64,000 bases of DNA from Azospirillum baldaniorum (GCF_003119195.2 NZ_CP022253.1:2675001-2739000); one strand, 5' to 3'. Shown: positions 51,891 through 63,117, counted from the stretch's first letter. The notes: generated by a model not told the origin, from the letters alone. Made by a program: numbers and translations.

Positions 51891-52576
51891 CCGAGACCAC
51901 CATCACCGCCGTCCTCGTCGGCAAGGCCGCCCCCTTCGGCCCGCCGGGGCGGACCAGCGCCATCGCCAAGTCCCCGGTGGACGGCCCGCGCGCCGTCGGC
52001 CCCGAAGGCTTCCTGGACGACGAGCAGGCCGACCGCCGCGTCCATGGTGGGCCGGACAAGGCCATCCACCATTACCCGCTGGACCACCACCCGGCGTGGC
52101 GGGACGAGCTGGGCGGGGACGTGCCGCTGCTCGGCCAGCCCGGCGCCTTCGGCGAGAACCTCGCGACGCTGGGACTGACCGAGGCCGACGTCTGCGTCGG
52201 CGACCGCTTCCGCGCCGGCACCGCCCTGCTGGAGGTCGCCCAGGCCCGCCAGCCCTGCTGGAAGCTCAACCACCGCTTCGCCGTGCCGGACATGGCCAAG
52301 CGCGTCCAGACCACCGGGCGCACCGGCTGGTACTATCGCGTGCCGGAACCCGGCCAGATCGGCCCCGGCGACCGGCTGACCCTGATTGAGCGGCCCTACC
52401 CGCAATGGACGCTCGCCCGGCTGCTGCACCTCCTTTATGTGGACACGCAGAACCGCGACGCCCTGGCGGAAATGGCCTCCCTGCCCGTGCTGGCCCAGAC
52501 GTGGCGGACGCTGGCCGAACGCCGGCTGACCCAGGGCGTCGAGGATTGGAGCAAACGCCTGAACGGCGGCGACTGA
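51887..52576 (+). CDS. MOSC domain protein (YiiM-like)
   Basis: A 229-residue MOSC protein. The domain has DRRVHGGPDKAIHHYPLDHH, GAFGENLATLGLTEADVCVGD and the conserved Cys in ARQPCWKLNHRF, which in MOSC proteins contacts molybdenum cofactor or substrate. The C-terminal helical part resembles the 3-alpha extension of YiiM, which reduces N-hydroxylated bases. The GTG start overlaps the glycosylase stop (GTGA), suggesting a joint repair or detoxification unit. Confidence 0.9.
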   Translation: MTETTITAVLVGKAAPFGPPGRTSAIAKSPVDGPRAVGPEGFLDDEQADRRVHGGPDKAIHHYPLDHHPAWRDELGGDVPLLGQPGAFGENLATLGLTEADVCVGDRFRAGTALLEVAQARQPCWKLNHRFAVPDMAKRVQTTGRTGWYYRVPEPGQIGPGDRLTLIERPYPQWTLARLLHLLYVDTQNRDALAEMASLPVLAQTWRTLAERRLTQGVEDWSKRLNGGD

Positions 52577-52580
52577 TCCC

Positions 52581-53756
52581 TCAGCGGCGGGCGGTCGCCC
52601 ACAGCACGCCCGCAGCACCCACCGCCACCAGCGCCAGGACGGCGGAGAGCAGAAGCGCCGCCGTTTCCCCGGCCCGCTCGATGATGACCGCGTAGCCCAT
52701 CGGTGCCAGGGCGGCGGCGTAGAAGCTCGGCACCAGCAACCGCCCGACCGTCCGACCGTAGCTCTGCGGGTCGAACAGCACAAGCGGCAGCGTGCCGCGC
52801 ACGATCGTCGCCAGCCCGGCCCCCGCCCCGAACAGCAGGGAGAACGCGACGCCGGCGACCAGCGCCTCGCCGCTCCACAAACCGATGAGGAAGCCGGGCA
52901 GCGGCAGGCCGCAGGCGATGAGCGCCAGGGCGGTGGGATGCAGGCGGCCGCCGGACAGAACCTCGCACAGCCGGGCCGAGGACTGGCCGACGCCGCGCAC
53001 CGTGGAGATCCACACCGCCGCGGCGGGCGCCGCCCCCAGCCCGACCAGGATGCCGATCATGTGCGCCGACATCGCCGAGGTCAGCACACCGACCGCCGTG
53101 GTCATCACCATGTAGAACACAGGCGCCACCCAGGCCCGCCGTCGCGGGCCCGCGGGTCCGGCGGGCTCTGTCCCGGCCGGCACCGGCGGGCGCACGTAGC
53201 GGTCGGACGGGATGGCGGCGTGCAGCGGGATCGTCAGAAGCGCGATGACGGCGTAGGCGACCAGAGCGCCGCGCCAGCCCCAGGCGTCGGCCATCGCCTG
53301 CCCCACCGGCCACAGCACGGTGGAGGCCAGCCCGCCCAGCAGCGTGATCTGCGAGATCGGCACCCGCGCCAGCGGCCCGCCCAGCCGGGCCAGGGCGGCG
53401 AAGGCCGCCTCGTAGAGGCTCGCCCGCATCGCCAGACCCAGCACCAGCCAGGACGCGTAATAGCTCACCAGCCCCGTCGAGGAGGCCAGCCCCAGACACC
53501 CCGCCGCCGTCAGCAGCGAGCCGATGACCATCACCGGGCGGCCGCCCCAGCGGTCGATGGCCCGCCCGACGCTGCCCGACACCACCCCCATGACCAGCAG
53601 CGCCGCCGTAAAGCCGCCGAAGGCCACCGGCAGGCTCAGGCCCAGGTCGGCGGCCATGGGGTTTCCGAAGATGGCGATCAGGTAATAGGAAATCCCCCAG
53701 CACAGCAGCTGCGAGACGCCGAGGAACCAGACCAGCCGGCGGGTGATGTGCGACAT
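52581..53756 (-). CDS. MFS transporter
   Basis: A 391-residue major facilitator with about 12 membrane helices. MFS-type features are GGFTAALLVMGVVSGSVGRAID (shown here in part) and the loop GRAIDRWGGRPVMVIGSLL between helices 2 and 3, close to the family's G-x-x-x-D-R-x-G-R pattern. The substrate cannot be told. It is divergent from the LysR gene (101 bp spacer), which is the likely regulator, and convergent with the MOSC gene. Confidence 0.88.
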   Translation of the reverse strand: MSHITRRLVWFLGVSQLLCWGISYYLIAIFGNPMAADLGLSLPVAFGGFTAALLVMGVVSGSVGRAIDRWGGRPVMVIGSLLTAAGCLGLASSTGLVSYYASWLVLGLAMRASLYEAAFAALARLGGPLARVPISQITLLGGLASTVLWPVGQAMADAWGWRGALVAYAVIALLTIPLHAAIPSDRYVRPPVPAGTEPAGPAGPRRRAWVAPVFYMVMTTAVGVLTSAMSAHMIGILVGLGAAPAAAVWISTVRGVGQSSARLCEVLSGGRLHPTALALIACGLPLPGFLIGLWSGEALVAGVAFSLLFGAGAGLATIVRGTLPLVLFDPQSYGRTVGRLLVPSFYAAALAPMGYAVIIERAGETAALLLSAVLALVAVGAAGVLWATARR

Positions 53757-53857
53757 GACAGACCAGAGGAGGACGGAAAGCGGCAGGCACCCTAGCCAGC
53801 CGGTCGGACACCGACAAACGACTTGTCTTCCGCCAACCGGTGAGAAAAACTCAACGG

Positions 53858-54754
53858 ATGTCCTCCCGCTTCCCGCCCCTGAACGCCCTGCGCGCCTTCG
53901 TCGCCGCCGCCCGCCATTCCAGCTTCCGCCTCGCCGCGGAGGAGCTGAACGTCACCCCCGGCGCGGTCAGCCGCCAGATCCGCAGCCTGGAACTCTTCCT
54001 CGGCGTTCCCCTGTTCGACCGCAGTCAACGGCAGGTCCGGCTGACCGAGGCCGGGGCGCGCTACTTCACCCGCATCGCCGACCTGTTCACCGAGATCCAG
54101 CAGGCGACCGACACGCTGCTCGACGGCGACGGGCGGCGGACGCTGCGGGTGGACTGCATCCCGACCTTCGCCATGCACTGGCTGCTGCCGCGCCTGCCCC
54201 TGTTCCAGCAGCGCTTTCCGGAGCTGGCGGTGTCGCTGTCCACCGCCCCCGGGCCGATCGACACCGGCCGTCCCTTCGACTACGCCATCCGCCGCGATCC
54301 CGCCCATTTCGCCGGGCTGAAGCCGCTGCCCCTGATGCGCGAGCATTGCGTGCCGGTGTGCAGCCCCTCCTTGCCGGGGCTGGAGACGCTGCGCAGCCCC
54401 GCCGACCTGACCCGCCGCACGGTCATCACCATCCGCGCCCGCGCCGACCTGCTGCCGGCCTGGAGCGCGGCACACGGGCTGGAGCTGGACGCCTTCCGCA
54501 ACCGGATGGAGGTCGACCACACCTACTTCGCCATCCAGGCGGCGGAGGAGGGGCTGGGCGTCGCCATCGTGCCGCGGCTGTTCGTGGAGCGCCCGCTGGA
54601 GACCGGCCGGCTGACCGCCCCGCTGGGGGCCGAAGGGGTGGTGTCCGGCCATTACTACCTGCTGGAAAGCCGCCAGCGCGGCCACACCGAGGCGCCGGCC
54701 TTCCCCGACTGGCTGCGCGAACAGGCCGCCGCCGCGTCAACGCAGGGCCGATAA
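53858..54754 (+). CDS. LysR-type regulator, GcvA-like
   Basis: A 298-residue LysR regulator. The N-terminal winged helix is [36 protein letters not shown]; a GcvA-like effector domain follows ([20 protein letters not shown]). The ATG at 53858 is taken; a GTG at 53840 is also in frame. It is divergent from the MFS gene and probably controls it. It lies 98 bp before purQ. Confidence 0.9.
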   Translation: MSSRFPPLNALRAFVAAARHSSFRLAAEELNVTPGAVSRQIRSLELFLGVPLFDRSQRQVRLTEAGARYFTRIADLFTEIQQATDTLLDGDGRRTLRVDCIPTFAMHWLLPRLPLFQQRFPELAVSLSTAPGPIDTGRPFDYAIRRDPAHFAGLKPLPLMREHCVPVCSPSLPGLETLRSPADLTRRTVITIRARADLLPAWSAAHGLELDAFRNRMEVDHTYFAIQAAEEGLGVAIVPRLFVERPLETGRLTAPLGAEGVVSGHYYLLESRQRGHTEAPAFPDWLREQAAAASTQGR

Positions 54755-54852
54755 GGGAGAATGGCGGGGTCCTTGCCCTTGCTTTGCCGGGGCGGGGCCT
54801 TTAGTGTCCGGCCTCGAACCGTTCCCCCACGACGCCGGATTTTCCAAGCCCC

Positions 54853-55553
54853 ATGAAGGCCGCCGTCATCGTTTTCCCCGGCTCCAACCGCGAACGCGAC
54901 GCCGTCGCCGCGCTGGAGGCCGCCAGCGGAACCAAGCCGCATCTGGTCTGGCACCGCGACACCGAACTGCCCAAGGTCGATCTCATCCTCGTGCCGGGCG
55001 GCTTCTCCTATGGCGACTATCTGCGCTCCGGCGCCATGGCGGCGCACTCGCCGATCATGCGCGAGGTCAAGGCGCGGGCCGATCAGGGCGTGCGGGTGCT
55101 CGGCATCTGCAACGGCTTCCAGATCATCACCGAGGCGGGGCTGCTGCCCGGCGCGCTGATGCGCAACGCCAAGCTGAAGTTCATCTGCCGCACCGTGCAT
55201 CTGCGGGTGGAGAACACGGACAGCCCCTTCACGGCCAAGTACCGCAAGGGCCAGATCGTCCGCTACCCGGTGGCGCACGGCGACGGCAACTACTGGACCG
55301 ACGCCGAGACGGTGAAGCGGCTGGACGGCGAGGGCCAGGTGGCCTTCCGCTACGTCAGCGACGAGGGCGACGCCGCCCCGCGCTGGAACCGGAACGACTG
55401 GAACCCGAACGGTTCGCTGGACAACATCGCCGGCATCTTCAACGCCAAGCGCACCGTGCTCGGCCTGATGCCGCACCCCGAGGACGCGGTGTCCGCCTTC
55501 CATGGCAACACCGACGGCAAGCCCATGTTCGATGGTCTGGTGGAGGCCCTGTC

Positions 55554-55557
<4 letters not shown>
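54853..55557 (+). CDS. purQ: FGAM synthase, glutaminase subunit
   Basis: A 234-residue class I glutamine amidotransferase that supplies ammonia to PurL. The nucleophile Cys is in [10 protein letters not shown] and the His/Glu pair in [28 protein letters not shown] begins the protein. It overlaps purL by 4 bp. Upstream is LysR, not purS, an unusual break in the cluster. Confidence 0.97.
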
Positions 55558-57770
<2,213 letters not shown>

Positions 57771-57799
57771 TCGGACGCGGCTGAGGGGTCGAAGAACGG

Positions 57800-57828
57800 A
57801 AGGCCGGGCCATCGCCCGGCCTTTTCGT
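57800..57828 (+). terminator. Rho-independent terminator after purL
   Basis: AAGGCCGGGC / GCCCGGCCTT stem with loop CATC, followed by TTCGTTTT. It begins 30 bp after the purL stop. Confidence 0.9.
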
Positions 57829-57844
57829 TTTGGGGCGGAGCCTT

Positions 57845-57953
57845 GCCCCCACCCTTCCCACGGCTTCGCCGCGGGCCCCTTCCCTCCCCCGCTTCGCAAG
57901 GGAGGGAATTCCGTCCCCTCCCCTGCGAAGCGGGGGAGGGTTAGGGTGGGAGC
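57845..57953. repeat. Dispersed G/C-rich palindromic element, copy 3
   Basis: Begins GCCCCCACCCTTCCCACGGC and ends TTAGGGTGGGAGC, with CCTCCCCCGCTTCGCAAGGG and its complement-type partner inside. Located in the 306-bp spacer between purL and bolA. Confidence 0.85.
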
Positions 57954-58076
57954 CGGTGGCGCGAACCCTTCGCACCGCGGAATGTCGTCTCTTCTCCGGT
58001 GACAAACCCGGCCGCTCCGCCTAATTATACGGGCAGCGCCCGCATGGGCAGGGATTGACGGAACAGGATGACGGCC

Positions 58077-58316
58077 ATGGCGATGGAAGCCGCGGTGATC
58101 GAGAAGCTCATCAGGGAAGGCATCCCGGACGCGACCGTGGAAATCGCCGACCTGCGCGGCGACGGCGACCATTACGCCGCGCTGGTCACCTCCGCCGCCT
58201 TCAAGGGCAAGTCGCGCGTGCAGCAGCACCAGATGGTCTACGCCGCCCTCCAGGGCAAGATGGGCGGGGAGTTGCACGCCCTGGCCCTGACCACCGCCGT
58301 GCCGGAAGGCGTGTAG
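58077..58316 (+). CDS. bolA: BolA family protein
   Basis: A 79-residue BolA/IbaG-like protein. The motif DGDHYAALVTSAAFKGKSRV, with the conserved His and the FKGKSRVQQHQMVY block, is complete. BolA proteins pair with monothiol glutaredoxins to carry iron-sulfur clusters, and the partner grxD follows 47 bp later. ATG 58077 has AGGA at 8-nt spacing; 58068 is the alternative. Confidence 0.93.
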   Translation: MAMEAAVIEKLIREGIPDATVEIADLRGDGDHYAALVTSAAFKGKSRVQQHQMVYAALQGKMGGELHALALTTAVPEGV

Positions 58317-58363
58317 GACGGCATCCCCCAAGTCACGATGACATCGTAAGAAGGCCGAGAGAC

Positions 58364-58705
58364 ATGGTTGACCAGAACGTCAAGGATCGCATCGAGCAAG
58401 ACATCAAGGGCAACGATGTCGTGCTGTACATGAAGGGCACGCCCGTCTTCCCGCAGTGCGGCTTTTCCGCCGCCGTCGTCCAGGTGCTCAGCACCGTCGG
58501 CGTGAAGTTCAAGGGCATCAACATCCTGGAGGACCCGGGCCTGCGCCAGGGCCTGAAGGACTACTCGAACTGGCCGACCTTCCCGCAGCTCTACGTCAAG
58601 GGCGAGCTGGTCGGCGGCTGCGACATCGTGCGCGAGATGTACGAGTCGGGCGAGCTGCAGTCGCTGCTGGCCGACAAGGGCGTCGCGACGGGCGCCAACG
58701 CCTGA
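58364..58705 (+). CDS. grxD: Monothiol glutaredoxin
   Basis: A 113-residue monothiol glutaredoxin. The active site CGFS is in FPQCGFSAAVVQVL, and glutathione contacts are in SNWPTFPQLYVKGELVGGCD. It binds a [2Fe-2S] cluster together with BolA. A terminator directly follows. Confidence 0.97.
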   Translation: MVDQNVKDRIEQDIKGNDVVLYMKGTPVFPQCGFSAAVVQVLSTVGVKFKGINILEDPGLRQGLKDYSNWPTFPQLYVKGELVGGCDIVREMYESGELQSLLADKGVATGANA

Positions 58706-58733
58706 TCGGCCATCCCCGTCGAAGGGATGTGAC

Positions 58734-58764
58734 AAAGGGCTCCGCCACCGCGGAGCCCTTTTCC
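58734..58764 (+). terminator. Rho-independent terminator after grxD
   Basis: AAGGGCTCCGC / GCGGAGCCCTT stem, loop CACC, followed by TTCCTTT. It begins 29 bp after the grxD stop. Confidence 0.9.
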
Positions 58765-58858
58765 TTTGGCGGAACAGGCCTCGGCCCACCCTTGTTTTTC
58801 CATCGACGATTCCGCGGAGGTGTCGGCACGGAGAAGACACGGACAAGGAGGCCCGGTC

Positions 58859-59293
58859 ATGGACAGGCGCGTGTTTCCAGCGGCGGCGCTGCTGGCTCTG
58901 ATGGCTCTTCCCGTTCAGGCGCAGGGCCAGGACGGAACGGTCCCGAAGCAGGAGCGGCTGACCGCCTGCCGGGACGAGGTGTCCCGCTTCTCCGACCTGT
59001 TTCTGGGCGACAAGGTGGTGGCCGGCGGGCGCAACCACACCGCCCTGACCGGCGAGCAGAAGGACCGGCTGCGCGGCCTGCTGGGCGAGGCGCGGTCCGC
59101 CGCCGGCAAGGGCGATCCGGACGGCTGCGTGGACCGGCTGCGCGAGGCCCGCGCGCTGGTCCGCAACGAGGGCGTCGGCACCAACGTCCCGATCGGCCGG
59201 GGCTCGTCGGGGTCGTCCGGCGCGATGCCCCGGAACGGAGCGCCCACCGGCAGTGGAAGCGGAAGCGGCACCGCAGGCGGCGGAGGCGGTTGA
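58859..59293 (+). CDS. Secreted protein with Gly/Ser-rich tail, unknown function
   Basis: A 144-residue exported protein. The signal peptide ends about VQAQG. The mature part has a helical domain with two cysteines (LTACRDEVSRFSDLFLGD and DPDGCVDRLREARALV) and an unstructured Gly/Ser/Pro tail ending in six glycines. AGGAGG precedes the ATG. No family is recognised; the helical core may bind a partner in the periplasm. Confidence 0.75.
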   Translation: MDRRVFPAAALLALMALPVQAQGQDGTVPKQERLTACRDEVSRFSDLFLGDKVVAGGRNHTALTGEQKDRLRGLLGEARSAAGKGDPDGCVDRLREARALVRNEGVGTNVPIGRGSSGSSGAMPRNGAPTGSGSGSGTAGGGGG

Positions 59294-59393
59294 GCGGGAA
59301 AACCCCTGCGGGAAATGCGTCATTCCCGGCGCGCAGTGCGGGCATGAGGGGGCGTTCCTATCGCCCATTTCTTGGGCATGGTAAAGGGGAGTC

Positions 59394-60371
59394 ATGGCCC
59401 AGACTCCCTCCCCCTCCTCGCCGCAGGCCGACGGGCGCAACCCCGCCACCCTGGGCTTCGCCGCCGCCCTGACCGCCTTCCTGATCTGGGGAGGGGTGGC
59501 GCCGATCTTCTTCAAGCAGCTCGGCAACGTCGGGGCGGTGGAGGTCGTCGCCCACCGGGTGCTGTGGACCGTGGTGCTGGTCGGGCTGTGGCTGGTGCCG
59601 ACGCGCGGCCTGTCCGGCATCGTGCGCGGGGTGGGAAGCTGGCGGCGGCTGGGCATCTTCCTGGTGACGACGGCGCTGATCGGCAGCAACTGGACCATCT
59701 TCATCTGGGCCGTGAACAATGGCCATTTGGTGCAGTCCAGCCTCGGCTACTACATCAACCCGATCATCAACGTGCTGCTCGGCATGGCCTTCCTTCAGGA
59801 GCGGCTGTCGAAGCGGCAGGGCGTGGCGGTCGTGATCGCGGCGGTGGGCGTGCTGAGCCTCGTCCTGTCCTACGGGGAGATTCCCTGGGTGGCGCTGTCG
59901 CTGGCCTTGACCTTCGGCGTCTACGCGCTGGTCCGCAAGAAGGCCGCCATCGACCCGGTGATCGGGCTGCTGGTGGAAACGGTGCTGCTGGTGCCGCCGG
60001 CCATCGCCTATCTGCTGTGGCTCGGCGCCCATGGGCTGGGGAACTTCGGTGTCCACGGGCTGGGCACCGACCTGCTGATCATCCTGACCGGCCCGGTGAC
60101 CGCCATCCCGCTGGTGCTGTTCATGGTCGGCGCCGCCCGGCTGAAGCTGTCGACCATCGGCATCCTGCAATACATCAGCCCGACCGGGCAGCTCCTGCTC
60201 GGCGTCGCGGTCTATGGGGAGGCCTTCACCTCCTCCCATCTCCTGGCCTTCGTGTGCATCTGGGTGGCGCTGGCGCTCTATTCGGCGGACGCGCTGTTCA
60301 CCCACCGGGCGGCCCGCGCCGAACAGAACCGGGCAGAGCAGGCCCGCATCGCCGCCTGCCGCGCCGATTGA
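59394..60371 (+). CDS. rarD: EamA family transporter RarD
   Basis: A 325-residue drug/metabolite transporter with about ten membrane helices. RarD-type features are LIWGGVAPIFFKQLGNVGAV, VEVVAHRVLWTVVLV, GSNWTIFIWAVNNGHLVQSS and LQYISPTGQLLLGVAVYGE. The natural substrate is unknown. It ends 6 bp from the convergent TetR gene. Confidence 0.92.
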   Translation: MAQTPSPSSPQADGRNPATLGFAAALTAFLIWGGVAPIFFKQLGNVGAVEVVAHRVLWTVVLVGLWLVPTRGLSGIVRGVGSWRRLGIFLVTTALIGSNWTIFIWAVNNGHLVQSSLGYYINPIINVLLGMAFLQERLSKRQGVAVVIAAVGVLSLVLSYGEIPWVALSLALTFGVYALVRKKAAIDPVIGLLVETVLLVPPAIAYLLWLGAHGLGNFGVHGLGTDLLIILTGPVTAIPLVLFMVGAARLKLSTIGILQYISPTGQLLLGVAVYGEAFTSSHLLAFVCIWVALALYSADALFTHRAARAEQNRAEQARIAACRAD

Positions 60372-60377
60372 GGTGGC

Positions 60378-61049
60378 TCAAGCCCGCGGCGCAAGGCCGT
60401 GGGCCATGGTGTGGGCGAGCGTCTTCACCACCTCGTTGACACGGTCCGGGCAGCGTCCGAAGACCACCTGATCGAGGAAGCCCAGCCCGAAGCTGAGCGT
60501 GGCGATGCCCGCCGCGACGTGGGCGAGGTCGGCGTCCGCCGCGATCGCGCCGCGCTCGCGAAAGATCTCCAGCCGGCTGAGCAGGCAGGGAATGCGGCTT
60601 TCCGACAGGGTGCGCGCCATTTCGTTCGCGATGTCCGGATCGACCAGCGCGCGCGCCAGCATCACCCGCGTGAAGTCGCGGCACTTCCAGGCGTGGCGGA
60701 GCTGGTGCAGCAGGAAGGCCGCCAAATCCTCCTCCAGATCGTCGCCGGGCGGCGGCATGGCGCAGCCGCTCCCCTCCTCGCGCCCGTAGCGCTCCACGAC
60801 GGCGAGCAACAGGCCGGCCTTGCCCGAGAAATAGCGCTGGATCAACTGCTCGTTCACACCCGCGCGGCCGGCGATGTCGCGCGTGGTCGCGGCGTCGAAG
60901 CCGCGCTCGGCGAACACCATCTTGGCCGCGTCCAGCAGCACGCCCTTGGTCGCTTCGCGGTCGCGCTTGCGCGCGGGCGCGTCGGTCCCGGCGGCGCAAC
61001 AGCCGTCGTCGATCGCCGGGGCGGTGTCCGGGGTGTTGGTCTTGTCCAC
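60378..61049 (-). CDS. TetR regulator divergent from OYE
   Basis: A 223-residue TetR repressor. The helix-turn-helix is ATTRDIAGRAGVNEQLIQRY at about residues 43-62. It has five or more cysteines (two adjacent near residue 14; others in SGCAMPP, WKCRDF, IPCLLS, GRCPDR). By analogy with NemR, which senses electrophiles by Cys and controls an OYE gene, a redox role is possible but not shown. The GTG at 61049 has AGAGGG 8 nt upstream. Two matching palindromes lie in the spacer to the OYE gene. Confidence 0.88.
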   Translation of the reverse strand: MDKTNTPDTAPAIDDGCCAAGTDAPARKRDREATKGVLLDAAKMVFAERGFDAATTRDIAGRAGVNEQLIQRYFSGKAGLLLAVVERYGREEGSGCAMPPPGDDLEEDLAAFLLHQLRHAWKCRDFTRVMLARALVDPDIANEMARTLSESRIPCLLSRLEIFRERGAIAADADLAHVAAGIATLSFGLGFLDQVVFGRCPDRVNEVVKTLAHTMAHGLAPRA

Positions 61050-61096
61050 GATGCAGGCCCTCTCACTGGCCGCCGATCCCTGCGGCGGCTGAAATG

Positions 61097-61126
61097 ATAA
61101 TAGGTATGCACGTGCATACTTGACAA
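61097..61126 (-). promoter_or_regulatory. Promoter of the TetR gene
   Basis: On the minus strand TTGTCA (61126-61121) and TATTAT (61102-61097) are 18 bp apart, a sigma70-like promoter. The operator at 61104-61119 fills the spacer, so repressor binding would block RNA polymerase. Confidence 0.65.
61104..61119. promoter_or_regulatory. TetR operator 1
   Basis: GTATGCACGTGCATAC is a perfect 16-bp palindrome, of the form GTATG-N6-CATAC. It lies within the tetR promoter. Confidence 0.75.
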
Positions 61127-61145
61127 GCCCGGATGGCGCTGGCAA

Positions 61146-61161
61146 GTATGTACGCACATAC
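61146..61161. promoter_or_regulatory. TetR operator 2
   Basis: GTATGTACGCACATAC has the same GTATG-N6-CATAC form and the same length as operator 1. It is 42 bp downstream of it, near the possible -10 (AAGTAT) of the OYE promoter whose TTGACA is at 61120-61125. Confidence 0.7.
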
Positions 61162-61254
61162 ATACCGGGCGCCGCCCAACCCGCGGACCCCCGGACCCCA
61201 CTTTGGGACACCCCAACGTGGGACCCGATTTTTGAATCGAGAGGGCACCGCATC

Positions 61255-62358
61255 ATGACCACCGCCGATCTGTTCACGCCGCTGCGTCTTGGCTCCATGG
61301 AGCTGCCGAACCGCGTCATCATGGCGCCGATGACCCGCAGCCGCGCGGGCGAGGGCAACGTCCCCACTCCGCTGATGGCCGACTATTACGGCCAGCGCGC
61401 CTCCGCCGGCCTCATCATCACCGAGGCGACGCAGGTCTCGGCCACCGCCCAGGGCTATCCCAGCACGCCGGGCATCCACACCGACGCGCAGACGCTCGCC
61501 TGGCGCCGCATCGCGGAGGAGGTCCACGCCAAGGGTGGCCTGATCGCCGCGCAGCTCTGGCACGTCGGCCGCATCTCCCACACGGAATTCCAGCCGAACG
61601 GCGCCCTGCCGGTCGCCCCCTCGGCCATCGCCGCCGCCGGCGAGTCCTACACCAGCAAGGGTCTGGTGCCCTTCCCCACCCCGCGCGCCCTGGAGACCGA
61701 CGAGATTCCCGGTCTGGTCAAGGCCTTCGCCGACGCCGCCAAGCGCGCGGTGTTCGACGCCGGGCTGGACGGCGTGGAGATCCACGGCGCCAACGGCTAT
61801 CTGATCGACCAGTTCCTGCGCGACCGCAGCAACAAGCGCACCGACCGCTACGGCGGCGGCGTGGAGAACCGGGCGCGCTTCCTGTTGGAGATCGTGGACG
61901 CGGTGACCACCGCCGTCGGCCCCGGCCGCGTCGGCGTCCGTCTGTCGCCGACCGGCACCTTCAACGACATGGCGGACAGCGACCCGCGGGCGCTCTACAC
62001 CCACGTCACCGAGGTGCTGAACCCCTTCGGCCTCGCCTTCCTGCACGTCATCGAAGGTCAGCCGGGCCACCACATGGCCCCGCCGGAAGGCGCCCCGCAC
62101 CTCGCGGCGGAGTTGCGCCGGATCTTCAAGGGCCCCTTCATCATCAATGGCGGCTACAGCAAGGAACAGGCCGAGGCGGCCATCGCCGCCGGCGCGGCGG
62201 ACGCGGTGAGCTTCGGCGAGCCCTTCATCGCCAACCCGGACCTGCCGGAGCGTTTCCGCCGCAACGCGGCGCTGAACACGCCGGACAAGGCCAGCTACTA
62301 CGGCGGCGACGCCCGCGGCTACACCGACTATCCGGCGCTGGAAACGGCCGACGCCTGA
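61255..62358 (+). CDS. Old Yellow Enzyme family alkene reductase (NemA-like)
   Basis: A 367-residue FMN-dependent ene-reductase of the OYE family, which reduces activated C=C bonds and nitro compounds. FMN and substrate residues are seen in NRVIMAPMTRSRAG, ITEATQVSATAQGYP, LIAAQLWHVGRISH, VEIHGANGYLIDQFLRD and RYGGGVENRARFLLEIVD. The start has GAGAGGG upstream. It is divergent from a TetR gene with shared operators. Likely induced by reactive electrophiles. Confidence 0.93.
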   Translation: MTTADLFTPLRLGSMELPNRVIMAPMTRSRAGEGNVPTPLMADYYGQRASAGLIITEATQVSATAQGYPSTPGIHTDAQTLAWRRIAEEVHAKGGLIAAQLWHVGRISHTEFQPNGALPVAPSAIAAAGESYTSKGLVPFPTPRALETDEIPGLVKAFADAAKRAVFDAGLDGVEIHGANGYLIDQFLRDRSNKRTDRYGGGVENRARFLLEIVDAVTTAVGPGRVGVRLSPTGTFNDMADSDPRALYTHVTEVLNPFGLAFLHVIEGQPGHHMAPPEGAPHLAAELRRIFKGPFIINGGYSKEQAEAAIAAGAADAVSFGEPFIANPDLPERFRRNAALNTPDKASYYGGDARGYTDYPALETADA

Positions 62359-62399
62359 TCCCTCTCCCCCGCGGGGATTGCCCCCGATCCCCGCACCTC

Positions 62400-62434
62400 A
62401 AGGCCGGGACCCGCAAGGGTTCCGGCTTTTTTCA
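62400..62434 (+). terminator. Rho-independent terminator after the OYE gene
   Basis: AAGGCCGGGACCC pairs with GGGTTCCGGCTT (one bulge and a G-T pair), loop GCAA, followed by TTTTTT. Confidence 0.85.
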
Positions 62435-62472
62435 TGAAAGCCGGCAGCTCTATCGCGGCAGAAGTCCGGAGG

Positions 62473-62784
62473 TCACCACGGCACGGCCAGCCGGTCGGCC
62501 TCGGCCAGCATGCCGAGCCCATAGAGCACCAGATCATCTTGAAGCGTAAAAAGCTTGCAGCGGAACTTGCAGGGTTTCTTCAGACCAGCCTCCGCATAGG
62601 CGGTCAGTTCGACATCCGAAGGCCACGCGCTGTGCGCAGCACTCGTGACCATGCCGCACAGGATGTGGCCATGAGCCTGCTGAAAGTCCGCCGACGAGAG
62701 AACCAGCGCGGGCCGCCGCTTGGCTGTACCGAGGTCCGTGAAGGGAAAGGGAAGGACCACCACGGACCAGCGGTCAAAGATCAT
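62473..62784 (-). CDS. MazF/PemK family toxin
   Basis: A 103-residue endoribonuclease toxin of the MazF/PemK family. Visible features are WSVVVLPFPFTDLGTAKRRPALVLS with the catalytic-type Arg (cited in parts around residues 7-30), GMVTSAAHSAWPSDVEL and the Ser/Thr-containing strand FRCKLFTLQDDL. The start overlaps the antitoxin stop by 11 bp. The order antitoxin then toxin is as usual. Confidence 0.9.
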   Translation of the reverse strand: MIFDRWSVVVLPFPFTDLGTAKRRPALVLSSADFQQAHGHILCGMVTSAAHSAWPSDVELTAYAEAGLKKPCKFRCKLFTLQDDLVLYGLGMLAEADRLAVPW

Positions 62785-62998
62785 CGAACGCCTCGTCGTC
62801 CTCGGGCGAGGCCCATTCCGACAGACTGCCTTCCAGCGCTTTCAGATAAGCGGTATCGACGATGGGCGCCTTGCGGATCACCGCCTGCCCGTCCTTCACG
62901 GAAAACAGGATCGGGTCTCCTTCCTTCAAGCCCAAGGCATCGCGGACGTCCTGGGGAATCAGCGCCCTGTTGTCGGCGGCCAGCCGCGAGATGTGCAT
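62774..62998 (-). CDS. AbrB/MazE-type antitoxin
   Basis: A 74-residue antitoxin with a swapped-hairpin AbrB domain (LAADNRALIPQDVRDALGLK, EGDPILFSVKDGQAVIRKA) and an acidic tail that should bind the toxin (LSEWASPEDDEAFDDL). The ATG at 62998 has GGAG 6 nt upstream; the ATG at 63010 is possible. It usually represses its own operon. Confidence 0.88.
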   Translation of the reverse strand: MHISRLAADNRALIPQDVRDALGLKEGDPILFSVKDGQAVIRKAPIVDTAYLKALEGSLSEWASPEDDEAFDDL

Positions 62999-63059
62999 TG
63001 CCGTCTCCATCACCCGGTGCTCCACGACAGTAGCACCGGCGGCCACGACCGCCCATCCC

Positions 63060-63096
63060 AAACGAAAAAGGCCGCGCCCGGAGGCGCGGCCTTTCG
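63060..63096 (-). terminator. Rho-independent terminator after rpsD
   Basis: On the minus strand AAAGGCCGCGCC pairs with GGCGCGGCCTTT (12 bp), loop TCCG, followed by TTCGTTT. It lies about 25 bp after the rpsD stop and also precedes the antitoxin gene. Confidence 0.88.
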
Positions 63097-63117
63097 CGTG
63101 TCGGCTGGGCCGAACGG

